Numbered from the stretch's first letter, positions 17,135 through 25,387 are shown. The stretch is 64,000 bases of DNA from VFKU01 sp964620045 (GCA_964620045.1 CAZUJL010000012.1:1-64000); one strand, 5' to 3'. Program-made: numbers and translations. Notes: generated from the sequence alone by a model not told the origin.

Positions 17135-18352
17135 ATGAAAATGCTTTTTCGAATGGTGATAGCAGTTTCTCTCGTTACGGCTGTCGATGCGTTCACTGAA
17201 GTGACGCAACCACCTGCGCCAACCGGCCCGTACGCCGTGGGTACCGTGTCACGGCATCTGGTCGATACCGCGCGCCTGGAAAACTTCACCGATGCGCCGG
17301 ATGACCACCGCGAACTCATGGTCCAGTTCTGGTATCCGGCCGAGGGTACCGAGGGCAAGGAAACTGTGCCGTATCTGCCCACGAATCCCGACGTCCGCCG
17401 CGCGTTGTTCGCCCAGCTCATGATGCCGCCCGCGAAGGTGGATGAAACCATGGGGACCTGGCACACGCGCTCGGTCGAAGGCGCCGCCGTCTCTTCGAAA
17501 CAAAAGCAATACCCGGTCGTGCTTTTCTCGCACGGCTTCGGCGGCTTTCGCACGCAGAACGTCTCGCAGATGGAAGAACTTGCCAGCCAGGGCTACATCG
17601 TCGTCGCCATCGATCATGCGTTCTGCGCCGCGGTCGTGGAGTTTCCGGAAGGCCGCCTCGTCAAGTTCGCACCGAGCCTGATGGCTGCGCAGACCAAGCC
17701 GCGCGACGAAGTCGACAAGACCTTCGATGGCCTCGCGCTGCTCTGGGGCGCGGACGCCTCATTCGTGATTGACGAACTGGAGAAGATCAACGCGGCGAAA
17801 GCCGATCCGCTTACGGGTCGGCTCGATCTCGGCCGCATCGGCATGTTCGGCCACTCCTTCGGCGGCGCGACGTCCTTGCAAATGTGCGCGAAGGATGCGC
17901 GCGTGAAATGCGGCATCGATATGGACGGCCTGGCCTACGGTGACGCGCGCCGCGAAGGCGTCAAGCACCCCGCCATGATCATGCACGTCGTGCGCGATGT
18001 CGCAGACCCCGCGCTGCTCGCGATGTCGAAGATGACCGAAGCAGACTATTTCGCGCTCGTGAAGAAGATGGAAGCCGATTTCGACATGATCGCGAAGTCC
18101 GCGCCCGACGGGTACATCGTCACCATCAGCCATATGAACCACTACAACTTCAGCGACTTCCCCTACATCGCCGAGCTCAGCCCTGTGAGCAAGTCCCTCA
18201 TCGGCGACATCAGCCCGGCGGACGGCACAAAAATCATCAATGGCTACGTGCTCGCGTTCTTCGGAAAATACCTGCAAGGTGCCGGCGATGGTTTACTCGC
18301 GCCGGACGCGCCCCAGCCGGAGCAAGTGACCTTCGTGGCCTATAACCGTTAA
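17135..18352 (+). CDS. Secreted alpha/beta hydrolase, PAF-acetylhydrolase-like
   Basis: A 405-residue protein with an N-terminal signal peptide (MKMLFRMVIAVSLVTAVDAF). The body is an alpha/beta hydrolase resembling bacterial relatives of platelet-activating-factor acetylhydrolase II. The oxyanion region is VVLFSHGFGGFRTQN, the nucleophile elbow is GMFGHSFGGAT (G-x-S-x-G) and a conserved Asp occurs in CGIDMDG. The catalytic His is probably in ISHMNHYNFSD. Substrate is likely a short ester or lipid but is not shown by sequence. It stands alone between polB and a convergent SMP-30 gene, with three bases between the stops. Confidence 0.8.
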   Translation: MKMLFRMVIAVSLVTAVDAFTEVTQPPAPTGPYAVGTVSRHLVDTARLENFTDAPDDHRELMVQFWYPAEGTEGKETVPYLPTNPDVRRALFAQLMMPPAKVDETMGTWHTRSVEGAAVSSKQKQYPVVLFSHGFGGFRTQNVSQMEELASQGYIVVAIDHAFCAAVVEFPEGRLVKFAPSLMAAQTKPRDEVDKTFDGLALLWGADASFVIDELEKINAAKADPLTGRLDLGRIGMFGHSFGGATSLQMCAKDARVKCGIDMDGLAYGDARREGVKHPAMIMHVVRDVADPALLAMSKMTEADYFALVKKMEADFDMIAKSAPDGYIVTISHMNHYNFSDFPYIAELSPVSKSLIGDISPADGTKIINGYVLAFFGKYLQGAGDGLLAPDAPQPEQVTFVAYNR

Positions 18353-18355
18353 GTT

Positions 18356-19228
18356 CTATCGCTGATGTATCAGCGGCAGCCCCGGTTCAGGCGCCTCAAA
18401 TGCGGGGATATACGGCCCGCGCAGCGAGCCGATGTAGGCCGTTTTTAGGTCCGGGCCGCCGAAGGTGATGTTTGTCGGTCGTACGACGACGTCGCCTTGC
18501 TGGTCGTGCAGCACAATGTGGAACTCGCGCTTCGGCGTGATGATGCCGAGCGCGTTCATCATCACGAGCGTCACCCATAAATTTCCAGCCGCGTCGAACG
18601 CGATGCCGTCCGGATGTCCCATCGGTCCGAAGTCGGGGCCGTAGTGTTCCGGTCGGCCGAGCTCGCCGTTGTCGAGAATCTCGAACCGGATCACGCGCTT
18701 GCCCATCGTCTCCGCGACGTAGACGAATTTTTCCTGCGCGTCCAGCGCCATGCCGTTGGCAAACAGAATGCCCTCGGCCAGAATCTTCGTCTTGCTGTGC
18801 TCCACGCGACACAGGCGCCCATCGGGAATCGCGTGCCGCGTCGCGTCGAAGTGCCGGCGCAGATCGGTGGAGTGGGTGAACCAAAGGCGCCCTTTGGAAT
18901 CCACGTGCGGAAAGTTCGGCGTCGTCAGCGGTTTGGTTTCCATTGAGTTCGTGATCACATCGTGCGAACCGCTCGCGCGCAAGCGCTGCACCTTGCCGTT
19001 GCCGATGTTCGCGATGATCACACTGCCGTCGCGATCGATGCAGATCCCGTTCGGCTCGCCGCCGAGGTCGCCGAGATTCTGCTGCGTTCCGTCGTAGCTA
19101 ATCCGCGTGCAGTGTCCGTCGCCGTGCGACGTCCACACGGTGCCGTCCTTCAGCGCCATCACGCCCTCGGGGCGGACGAGGTCGCGGCCAAATTTTTCGA
19201 CAGCATTGAGTTTGATGGTGAAGGACAT
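18356..19228 (-). CDS. SMP-30/gluconolactonase/LRE family protein
   Basis: A 290-residue six-bladed beta-propeller of the SMP-30/gluconolactonase family. It begins near the first blade (LVRPEGVMALKDGTVWTSHG, where the Glu is a typical metal ligand) and contains EPNGICIDRDGSV, LFANGMALDAQEKFVYVAET and GHPDGIAFDAAGNLWVT, matching the family's Asn and Asp metal-ligand positions. Members are Ca/Zn-dependent lactonases. No signal peptide is visible, so it is probably cytoplasmic. Monocistronic. Substrate lactone unknown. Confidence 0.85.
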   Translation of the reverse strand: MSFTIKLNAVEKFGRDLVRPEGVMALKDGTVWTSHGDGHCTRISYDGTQQNLGDLGGEPNGICIDRDGSVIIANIGNGKVQRLRASGSHDVITNSMETKPLTTPNFPHVDSKGRLWFTHSTDLRRHFDATRHAIPDGRLCRVEHSKTKILAEGILFANGMALDAQEKFVYVAETMGKRVIRFEILDNGELGRPEHYGPDFGPMGHPDGIAFDAAGNLWVTLVMMNALGIITPKREFHIVLHDQQGDVVVRPTNITFGGPDLKTAYIGSLRGPYIPAFEAPEPGLPLIHQR

Positions 19229-19312
19229 GTTCGTGATCCCCGGATGAATTCGGCCATCGTACTCGCAACCAGCTCCGCGCGCGAAATTTTTGCAATTCGA
19301 AAAAAATTTCTC

Positions 19313-19340
19313 TTGCGAAATTTCGGCAAATACATAAAAT
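19313..19340 (+). promoter_or_regulatory. Promoter candidate of the 19.3-19.6 kb RNA unit
   Basis: TTGCGA (19313-19318), 16 bases, TAAAAT (19335-19340), within a markedly AT-rich 60-base stretch (19286-19340) of an otherwise GC-rich window. Transcription would start near 19347 and run toward the terminator at 19562-19600. Confidence 0.6.
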
Positions 19341-19426
19341 GTTGATCAGACGGGCAGCGACGAGAGCCGACCGTGGGGGATTGGCTTGGATGCGTGCTCC
19401 GCGTCTAGAAAGGAGGTGGTCTGTCT

Positions 19427-19510
19427 ATGAGTAGTCCGTGCTCCAGGCCCGGCGCCATAGGTGGATTTACCCCGGAGGGTTCCGGGATACAGTGGGGGTG
19501 CGAACCCTAG
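19427..19510 (+). CDS. Possible 27-residue small protein inside the RNA unit
   Basis: ATG at 19427 follows the very strong AAAGGAGG (19409-19416) by ten bases, and the frame closes with TAG at 19508-19510. The peptide begins MSSPCSRPGAIGGF and has Gly, Pro, Ser and two Cys residues; no hydrophobic segment. Its coding region overlaps two predicted hairpins, so translation and folding would compete. The ribosome site is the main evidence; the peptide itself is not recognised, and the ORF could be incidental to an RNA that binds ribosomes. Confidence 0.35.
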   Translation: MSSPCSRPGAIGGFTPEGSGIQWGCEP

Positions 19511-19561
19511 ACGCACCCAGGCGCTTACGCCGGGTACAAGTTCGGAATATTCGGTATCTCG

Positions 19562-19600
19562 CCCTCCGCCGGGGAATCCGGCGGAGGGTTGCTCGTTTTT
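19562..19600 (+). terminator. Strong intrinsic terminator of the RNA unit
   Basis: A perfect 11-base-pair GC-rich stem (19562-19572 with 19578-19588), five-base loop GGAAT, followed by TTGCTCGTTTTT. Confidence 0.85.
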
Positions 19601-19615
19601 AGAGAAGCGGGAATC

Positions 19616-19650
19616 AAAAAAGAGAAGAGCGGCCCCTTGTGGCCGCTCTT
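19616..19650 (-). terminator. Intrinsic terminator of the response-regulator gene
   Basis: AAGAGCGGCC (19625-19634) pairs with GGCCGCTCTT (19641-19650) around a six-base loop. On the minus strand the stem is followed by TCTCTTTTTT, so it terminates the gene ending at 19659. Together with the plus-strand terminator it insulates the two units. Confidence 0.85.
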
Positions 19651-19658
19651 CGATAAGG

Positions 19659-20579
19659 TTAGTGCGCCTTCTCCAGCTGGCGGCCATACAACCGCCGCGG
19701 TTTGGGCATGCTTTTCGCCTTCAGCAATGTTCGCATCGCCTCGCCGAAGATGAGATCGGCCGAGCTGGATGCGCCATTCTGGAAAGTCACCACGCCCACG
19801 CTCACCGAGGCCTTCGTCGGGAAACCGGGGTCGGAATAGACCGAGGCGTCCACGTCGTTGATGACTTTCTCGGCGTACTTCAAGGCATTCCCGAGTTCGG
19901 TGTGGGGGAGCAGCGCGACGAACAGCGTGCCGTCGTAGCGCGCGAGCACGTCATACGAGCGCGTATACCCACGGATCGACATCGCGATCTCGGCCAGCAA
20001 GTCGTTCAGTTCCGCCGCGCCGCACTTGTCGTTCACGGCCTCGACTCCGTCGACGTCCACAATCACGCACGACACGGGATAGTTGTAGCGGTGGGCCTTG
20101 TCGGCCTCTTCCTGCAGGCGTTCCATCAGGAACCGGCGGTTTTTCAGGCCGGTCGTCTCGTCCGTGTAATTCGCGCTGTCGCCGTCGAGGTCTTCCTTCA
20201 CGCCTTTCTGGCGCAGGGCCGACTCGACACGGAGCATCAGCATCGGCAGGTTAAACGGCTTGGTCACGTAGTCGGCCGCGCCCAGGGCGAAGCCGATCTC
20301 GTGGTCCTCGGGCTCGCCCCGGCCGGTCACGAAAATGACCACTATGTCTTTGGTGGCGGGATTGGCTTTCAGCCGCCGGCACACGTCATACCCGTCCATC
20401 CCGGGCATGGACACGTCCAGCAGAATGAGGTCGATGTCGCCCTTGGCGCAGACGGCCAGCGCTTCCGCGCCGCCCCCCGCCGGAACTGCATCGATCCCCG
20501 TGTTCTTCAGCCCCTCGCAGATGACTTCTGCCAGTGCCGCCTCATCGTCACAAACGCAGACCCTAATTCTCTTGCTCAT
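19659..20579 (-). CDS. Response regulator with degenerate GGDEF domain
   Basis: A 306-residue protein: an N-terminal CheY-like receiver (acidic pocket CDDE near residue 10, phospho-acceptor Asp in LILLDVSMPGMDGYDVC, Lys in VTKPFN) and a C-terminal GGDEF-family domain (DETTGLKNRRFLMERL, VIVDVDGVEAVNDKCG). The signature loop, normally GGDEF or GGEEF, reads ARYDGTLFVALLP, so the metal and GTP-binding residues are lost and cyclic-di-GMP synthesis is unlikely. The receiver looks functional. It may therefore be a phosphorylation-controlled binding protein. ATG 20579 starts MSKRIRVCVCDDE. No sensor kinase is adjacent. It ends in its own terminator. Confidence 0.88.
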   Translation of the reverse strand: MSKRIRVCVCDDEAALAEVICEGLKNTGIDAVPAGGGAEALAVCAKGDIDLILLDVSMPGMDGYDVCRRLKANPATKDIVVIFVTGRGEPEDHEIGFALGAADYVTKPFNLPMLMLRVESALRQKGVKEDLDGDSANYTDETTGLKNRRFLMERLQEEADKAHRYNYPVSCVIVDVDGVEAVNDKCGAAELNDLLAEIAMSIRGYTRSYDVLARYDGTLFVALLPHTELGNALKYAEKVINDVDASVYSDPGFPTKASVSVGVVTFQNGASSSADLIFGEAMRTLLKAKSMPKPRRLYGRQLEKAH

Positions 20580-20751
20580 AGCTTGAACCGGAGGCCCCCT
20601 TCGGTCAGTCAGTCGCCCCCAAGTACACCTTCCCCAATACAATTGTACCCGACGATTTTGGATTTAGGCAAAGGGTGCGCGCAGAAATTTTTCGGAACGC
20701 GCGCGCAGTCGAAACTTCAAGCGGGAACACTCGCGAAACAATCGACGTGAA

Positions 20752-21264
20752 TCAGAACCCTTCGTCGTCGAGCCAAACACCGCAGTGGGTGCATGCGTGG
20801 ATCTTGTAATTTCGGCGTTTCGATCGGCGCAGCAAGTGGTTGTCCCGGGTACAGGTCACCCCAAGGGTCCCCGGCACTCGTTCCAGGGATGACGCGCCAC
20901 ACTCCGGGCAATACTCGGCCGGCTTTACATCGAGCTTGCCATTGCATCCCGGACACCGTAAGGGCGGTAACAGCATGCGGCTGAGGCCAACCCCGGCAAA
21001 CATGACGCCCGGCGGCAACCACAGCCAACGAGTCCGCGCCCGGATTATGACGAAAACCAGTGAGATCAGGAAGGAGATGAAGACCCCTCCGAAGACCACG
21101 ATGCGGCGTCGCCGGCGGTCTGCGGCGAGGGGGCTGAACTGGACCATGAGCGCATCGAGTTCGTCGGCGGAATACCGGTCGACATAGTGCCCAGGCGAGG
21201 AGGCAGGATCTGCCGCAGTGTCAATATCTGTTAATTTCACACTTCTAGTATAACAAAACTCCAT
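20752..21264 (-). CDS. Small membrane protein with zinc-ribbon tail
   Basis: A 170-residue protein with two transmembrane helices (about residues 58-75 and 82-101, rich in Val, Ile, Phe and Leu) and a cytoplasmic C-terminal zinc-binding region. The Cys pairs are CPGC and CPEC, and later a CTHC near the end, enough for one or two zinc ribbons. No family is recognised. The N-terminal 50 residues are polar. It lies alone in its strand run ahead of the response regulator; the gap of about 170 bases contains no clear site. Confidence 0.65.
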   Translation of the reverse strand: MEFCYTRSVKLTDIDTAADPASSPGHYVDRYSADELDALMVQFSPLAADRRRRRIVVFGGVFISFLISLVFVIIRARTRWLWLPPGVMFAGVGLSRMLLPPLRCPGCNGKLDVKPAEYCPECGASSLERVPGTLGVTCTRDNHLLRRSKRRNYKIHACTHCGVWLDDEGF

Positions 21265-21288
21265 CCATGCCGTTACGCGTTTTTTGAT

Positions 21289-22095
21289 CTAATTTTTTGA
21301 CGCGTCGGCCGCGGCCGGGCGCGTGAATCCGGCCTTCTCAAAGGCTTTTATGGCGCCGTCGCTGAGCAGGAAATCGTACGCCGCCCTGGCATCCGCAGAC
21401 TCCGCACCGGTCTTGGTCAGCACGATCGCGTATTTCACCGGCGTCTTGAGGTATGGGTCGAGCACCGCCACCTGCTTCACCGCCTTGCTGCTCGTGGCAT
21501 CGGTGGCGTACACAAAACCGGCTTCGGCCTCGCTACGCTCCACGTACAACAGCGCCTGGCGCACGTCCTGCGTCGGGACGAATTTAGGCTCCAGCTTCGA
21601 ATACAGGCCCAGGGTCTCCATGGCCTCCTTGGCGTATTTCCCCGCCGGCACCCCCGTGGGATCCGCGATGGCGATATGCTGCACCGCCTCGCTCTGCAGG
21701 TCTTCGATTTTCGTCACCTTCGAATTGCCCTTGGCCGGCACGATCAACACCAGCGAATTGCCGAGAAAGTCCACCTTCTGCGCGGCATGCCCACTGCCCT
21801 GTACTTTCTCGGCCCAGGCCACGTCCGCCGAGATGAAAATCTGCGCCGGCGCCCCGCTCTGAATCTGCGTCGCCAGGGCGGACGACGAGGCATAGCTGAT
21901 CACCATTTTGATGCCCGTGTCCTTGTCGTACTTCTGCGCGAGCGGCGTCAGCGAGGGATTCATGCTCGCCGCGGCGAACACAACCACTTCCTTGACCGGC
22001 TTCGGCTCTTGCGCGTAGCCCGAGATCGCAACGCTCGCGACGGCGGCTACCGCGATGACGGCGCGAACAATGGGGGAGAAGATGTGCTTGTGCAT
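21289..22095 (-). CDS. modA: Periplasmic molybdate-binding protein
   Basis: A 268-residue solute-binding protein of the ModA family. A signal peptide (MHKHIFSPIVRAVIAVAAVA, cleavage near GYA-QE) precedes VVVFAAASMNPSLTPLAQKY, the family's first oxyanion loop with two adjacent Ser/Ala positions. SYASSSALATQIQSGAPAQIF, then ISADVAWAEKV, and ADPTGVPAGKYA are further ModA blocks. It would bring molybdate or tungstate to an ABC importer, but no modB or modC is adjacent, so it is an orphan here. ATG 22095 follows GGAG at suitable spacing; longer in-frame extensions lack homology. Confidence 0.9.
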   Translation of the reverse strand: MHKHIFSPIVRAVIAVAAVASVAISGYAQEPKPVKEVVVFAAASMNPSLTPLAQKYDKDTGIKMVISYASSSALATQIQSGAPAQIFISADVAWAEKVQGSGHAAQKVDFLGNSLVLIVPAKGNSKVTKIEDLQSEAVQHIAIADPTGVPAGKYAKEAMETLGLYSKLEPKFVPTQDVRQALLYVERSEAEAGFVYATDATSSKAVKQVAVLDPYLKTPVKYAIVLTKTGAESADARAAYDFLLSDGAIKAFEKAGFTRPAAADASKN

Positions 22096-22183
22096 GCTTT
22101 TAGTCTCCTGCGGTGGAGACGACATACTGTCAGCACGACACGATAGTGTCAAGATGCGTTGGAAACCGAAAAGCGAATATGGG

Positions 22184-22912
22184 TTACGCCGGCGGGTGCG
22201 CGGCGGAGCCATTTCCCGACCCCGTGCCGCGCTTCAGGCGCTCCAGCTTGCGAATGACCAGCTCCGCCCGCGGCGAGTTTCCGTAGCGATCCAGATACGC
22301 CTGCAAGGTGCGCGCGGCGTCGTCCACGCGGCCCAGGCGCTCGCGATATAAATCCGACAACCGGTTCGTGGCCAGCAGCGCGCGCTCCGGATCCGCGGAC
22401 TGATGCAGGCCGCGTTCAAGCGAGGCCGCGGCCTCTTCGAAGCGCTCCATCTCGATCAGCACATGCCCCACGCGAAACGCCGTCTCGGGATCTTTCGGGA
22501 AGATGCGCGCCATGACCATGTACTCGCGCAGCGCGCCTTCGTAGTCGCCGCGCGCTTCGAGGCCTTCGGCCAGACTAAAGTTCGGTTCTTCGCTCCGCTG
22601 ATCGTGCGGCGGATGCATCAGGTTCACGATCTCTTGTGACACCACCGACACCAGCGTGGGGCCGTACAGCGCCGTCGACGCCGCCGCGAGCGACAAGGCC
22701 GCGAACGCGTAGAACGCGCTAACGTCGCCCATCCACACTTTGATCAGAATCAGTTGCACGCTCAGAAACGCGATGACGCCCACGAGCGAATAAATCTCGA
22801 CACGAAAAGGGAGTTCGTGGTGAAGGAGGTACCGCTCGCGAAGCAAATAAATGCCCCACGCGAGGAAGGGGATCATGAGGACGACGGTGACAACGAATGC
22901 GAATAATGCCAT
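22184..22912 (-). CDS. Membrane-anchored TPR protein
   Basis: A 242-residue protein with three hydrophobic helices in the first 90 residues (MALFAFVVTVVLMIPFLAW; then IYSLVGVIAFLSVQLILI; then a third, Ala-rich helix around FYAFAALSLAAASTALY) and a C-terminal region of tetratricopeptide-like helix pairs (LEARGDYEGALREYMVMA, FPKDPETAFRVGHVLIEM, RFEEAAASLERGLHQ, LDRYGNSPRAELVIRKL). TPR domains mediate protein contacts, so a membrane scaffold role is likely, with no known partner. It is monocistronic, transcribed away from the GH4 gene. Confidence 0.72.
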   Translation of the reverse strand: MALFAFVVTVVLMIPFLAWGIYLLRERYLLHHELPFRVEIYSLVGVIAFLSVQLILIKVWMGDVSAFYAFAALSLAAASTALYGPTLVSVVSQEIVNLMHPPHDQRSEEPNFSLAEGLEARGDYEGALREYMVMARIFPKDPETAFRVGHVLIEMERFEEAAASLERGLHQSADPERALLATNRLSDLYRERLGRVDDAARTLQAYLDRYGNSPRAELVIRKLERLKRGTGSGNGSAAHPPA

Positions 22913-23118
22913 GATCTAAAGCGGCACGTGGATGGTGCCTGCGTCCCCTCCGCTGGGGCTAGCGTAGTCCGCGCCCCCCGCGCGTTTCCACTGCATCGAA
23001 TTATGCCCGATAAACCCGATTTCCTGCTGGCGCGCCGCCGCCCGCGGGTACTCGGTTTTTGACTTCTAACACAATCCACACGTATGATTTGGGCCGCTGC
23101 GGTGCTTTCCCGGCTAGG

Positions 23119-23147
23119 GCAAAGACTCCTGTGGGAGGAGTGTTTGC
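23119..23147. repeat. Hairpin upstream of the GH4-pur operon
   Basis: GCAAAGACTCCT (23119-23130) and AGGAGTGTTTGC (23136-23147) form a 12-base inverted repeat with one mismatch and a five-base spacer, about 38 bases before the GH4 start. It may be a leader hairpin or operator. No T-run follows. Confidence 0.45.
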
Positions 23148-23184
23148 CGAGCCCGCAGGCTAGCGTGCGGAGGCTGCTCGCTGC

Positions 23185-24504
23185 ATGAAAGTCACCGTTA
23201 TTGGGGGAGCCAGTTCCTATTCACCGGAGCTGGTCGAGGGTCTGCTCACGCGGCCCCATGCCTTCCCGCTCGACCGCCTCACCCTGATGGACATCGACGC
23301 CGCCCGGCTCGATATTGTCGCCGGGTTCTGCCGCCGGATGGCGCGCGCGCTCAACCACCCTGTACATATAGACACGGCTGTTGCACTCGAACCGGCCCTC
23401 GAAGGCGCCGACTTTGTCGTCACCCAGGTCCGCGTGGGCGGCATGGCCGCGCGCATCGCCGACGAAAAGCTCGGCCGGCGCCACGGAATCCTCGGCCAAG
23501 AGACCACGGGCGTTGGTGGTTTCGCCTGCGCGCTGCGCACCATCCCGCCGATCGTGGCCGTTGCGCAAGCCATGGAATCCATCTGTCCCGATGCCTTCCT
23601 GCTGAATTTCACAAACCCCTCCGGCATCGTGACCGAAGCCGTGGTGAAGCATTCCAGCGTCCGCGTCGCGGGTCTTTGCAACATCCCCATCGGCGTCGAA
23701 ATGGACATCGCGCGGCACATGAAATGCCCCCACGCCGACGTCGAACTCGACTACCTCGGCCTGAACCACCTTGCGTGGACCTTTGGCGTCCGCATCGCGG
23801 GCCGCGACCGCACCGAGGAAGTGATCGACACGTTGATCGCGCACGCAGATGAAGAGTGGGACAAGGGCCCAATCTGCGACGCGATGCAACGCGTCATGCG
23901 CGCGCTCGGCATGTACGCCAATCCCTATCTCCAATATTTCTACGCGCCCGAAGCCACCCTCGCGCGGCAAGCCGCGCAGCCCAAGACCCGCGGCGAAGAC
24001 GTGCAGGGGATCGAAGACGAACTCTTCGCGATTTACGGCGATCAAAACGCGACCAAGAAACCCGAGATGCTCTCCAAGCGCGGTGGCGCACACTACTCCA
24101 CGGCCGCGCTCGCCGTGATGGAAGCCGTGTGGAACGACACCGGCAAGCGCTTCATTGTTTGCGCGCGCAACAACGGCGCCGTACCGGATTTTGACGACGA
24201 TGCCGTGTTGGAACTCCCCGCGCGCGTGACGCGCGCCGGAGTGGAGGCGCTGCCGCAATCCACGCCGCCGCATTCCATTCGGGGACTCATGCAGACGGTG
24301 AAGGCGTACGAATCGCTCACCGTCGAAGCCGCGATCACGGGCGATCGCGAGATTGCGCTCCAAGCCATGCTGGCCAACCCGCTGTTTCCGGGAGTGACGG
24401 AATCGGCGGCAGTGTTGACTGATGTGTTGTCCATTAACGAGCCGCATTTGCAGGGAACGTTCTTCCCCGCCGCGGCCAAAGCAGGAGCAGGACATGGTCT
24501 CTGA
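23185..24504 (+). CDS. Glycoside hydrolase family 4, 6-phospho-beta-glucosidase-like
   Basis: A 439-residue GH4 enzyme. This family uses NAD+ and a divalent metal for a redox-elimination mechanism. The Rossmann start is VTVIGGASSYSPELVEGLL. GNF-type catalytic positions follow in LLNFTNPSGIVTEAV. The metal ligands are the Cys in GLCNIPIG and the His in LGLNHLAW. RGGAHYSTAALAVMEA is also diagnostic. The CNIP and GLNHL forms fit 6-phospho-beta-glucosidases rather than alpha-glucosidases. Overlap of 11 bases with purC suggests one operon, an unusual pairing with purine genes. No sugar transporter is adjacent. Confidence 0.9.
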   Translation: MKVTVIGGASSYSPELVEGLLTRPHAFPLDRLTLMDIDAARLDIVAGFCRRMARALNHPVHIDTAVALEPALEGADFVVTQVRVGGMAARIADEKLGRRHGILGQETTGVGGFACALRTIPPIVAVAQAMESICPDAFLLNFTNPSGIVTEAVVKHSSVRVAGLCNIPIGVEMDIARHMKCPHADVELDYLGLNHLAWTFGVRIAGRDRTEEVIDTLIAHADEEWDKGPICDAMQRVMRALGMYANPYLQYFYAPEATLARQAAQPKTRGEDVQGIEDELFAIYGDQNATKKPEMLSKRGGAHYSTAALAVMEAVWNDTGKRFIVCARNNGAVPDFDDDAVLELPARVTRAGVEALPQSTPPHSIRGLMQTVKAYESLTVEAAITGDREIALQAMLANPLFPGVTESAAVLTDVLSINEPHLQGTFFPAAAKAGAGHGL

Positions 24505-25387
24505 GGCGTTGCTGCAAACGTATTTGCCCAACCGCAAGCCGCTTTCGCGCGGCAAGGTGCGCGACATATACGACCTCGGCGACAAGCTTATTATCGTGGC
24601 CACCGACCGCATCTCGGCCTTTGATTGGGTCGATCCGGTCGGCATCCCCGACAAGGGCAAGATCCTGACCCAGATGTCCGTCTTCTGGTTCAAAATGATG
24701 GAGAGTATCGTTCCGAATCACATGATCTCGGTCGACCTCGCCGACATGCCCGAGGACTTCCAAAAGGCCGCGGACCAATTCGAAGGCCGCAGCATGCTCG
24801 TGAAGAAGTGCGACATGCTCCCGGTCGAGTTCGTCGTGCGCGGTTACCTCGCCGGCAGCGGGTGGAAAGAGTACAAGCAAAAAGGAACAGTCTGCGCCAT
24901 CAAGTTGCCGGCCGGCCTGCAAGAATCCAGCAAACTGGAAAAACCGCTGTATACCCCGGCCACCAAGGCCACCGACGGCCACGACATCAACATCAGCCCG
25001 GAAGAAGCGGGGGACATCATCGGGGCCGAAGTGAACAAAAAGGCCTCAGACGCGGCCATTCGCGTATACGAACGCGGGCGCGATTATGCGGCCACGCGGG
25101 GTATAATTCTCTGCGACACGAAGTTCGAGTTCGGCACGATCGGCGGGCAGATCACGCTGGCGGACGAAGTGCTCACCCCCGATTCCTCGCGCTTTTGGCC
25201 GGCGGACAAGTACGCGCCGGGCAAGGGCCAGCCGAGCTTCGACAAACAATTCGTGCGCGACTGGCTCGAGACGCAGGACTGGGACAAAAACTCCCCGCCT
25301 CCGCCGCTGCCGGACGATGTGGTCATGAAGACGCGTGAGAAATATGTCGAGGCGTATCGCCTGCTGACAGGCGGAGGAGAGTTTTGA
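24494..25387 (+). CDS. purC: SAICAR synthase
   Basis: A 297-residue phosphoribosylaminoimidazole-succinocarboxamide synthase, step 7 of IMP synthesis (joining aspartate to CAIR with ATP). The blocks are LSRGKVRDIYDLGDKL, ATDRISAFDWV, VEFVVRGYLAGSGWKEY, HDINISPEEAGDIIG and ILCDTKFEFG. The length and the C-terminal extension match the long, yeast-type bacterial form, not the short 240-residue E. coli type. ATG 24494 follows GGAGCAGG, lies inside the GH4 end and starts the homologous sequence. The stop overlaps purF (TGATG), so the two are co-translated. Confidence 0.95.
   Translation: MVSEALLQTYLPNRKPLSRGKVRDIYDLGDKLIIVATDRISAFDWVDPVGIPDKGKILTQMSVFWFKMMESIVPNHMISVDLADMPEDFQKAADQFEGRSMLVKKCDMLPVEFVVRGYLAGSGWKEYKQKGTVCAIKLPAGLQESSKLEKPLYTPATKATDGHDINISPEEAGDIIGAEVNKKASDAAIRVYERGRDYAATRGIILCDTKFEFGTIGGQITLADEVLTPDSSRFWPADKYAPGKGQPSFDKQFVRDWLETQDWDKNSPPPPLPDDVVMKTREKYVEAYRLLTGGGEF

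Larger units (their letters stand above)
19347..19600 (+). ncRNA. Free-standing structured RNA or short mRNA, unknown family
   Basis: An intergenic unit of about 250 nt with its own promoter and a strong intrinsic terminator, and no long coding region. It contains AGAAAGGAGGTGGTC (19407-19421), complementary over 15 positions (one G-U wobble) to the usual bacterial 16S 3' end. Downstream are consecutive hairpins: CCCGGA/TCCGGG with a four-base loop, GGGTGCG/CGCACCC, GGCG-CTTA-CGCC, and the terminator stem. A 27-codon ORF starts at 19427. I do not recognise it as 6S, tmRNA, SRP RNA or RNase P. The 5' end is estimated from the promoter. It may be a regulatory RNA, a small-protein mRNA, or both. 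Confidence 0.5.

Noticed and set aside
19401..19425. A reversed fragment of a 16S rRNA gene at the AGAAAGGAGGTGGTC motif
   Set aside because: The match covers only about 15 bases; flanking 16S helix 45 sequence is absent.
19347..19600. Assignment of the RNA unit to 6S, tmRNA, SRP RNA or RNase P
   Set aside because: There is no single long rod (6S), no tRNA-like ends (tmRNA), no SRP GGAA-type Alu/S-domain core and no RNase P conserved core.
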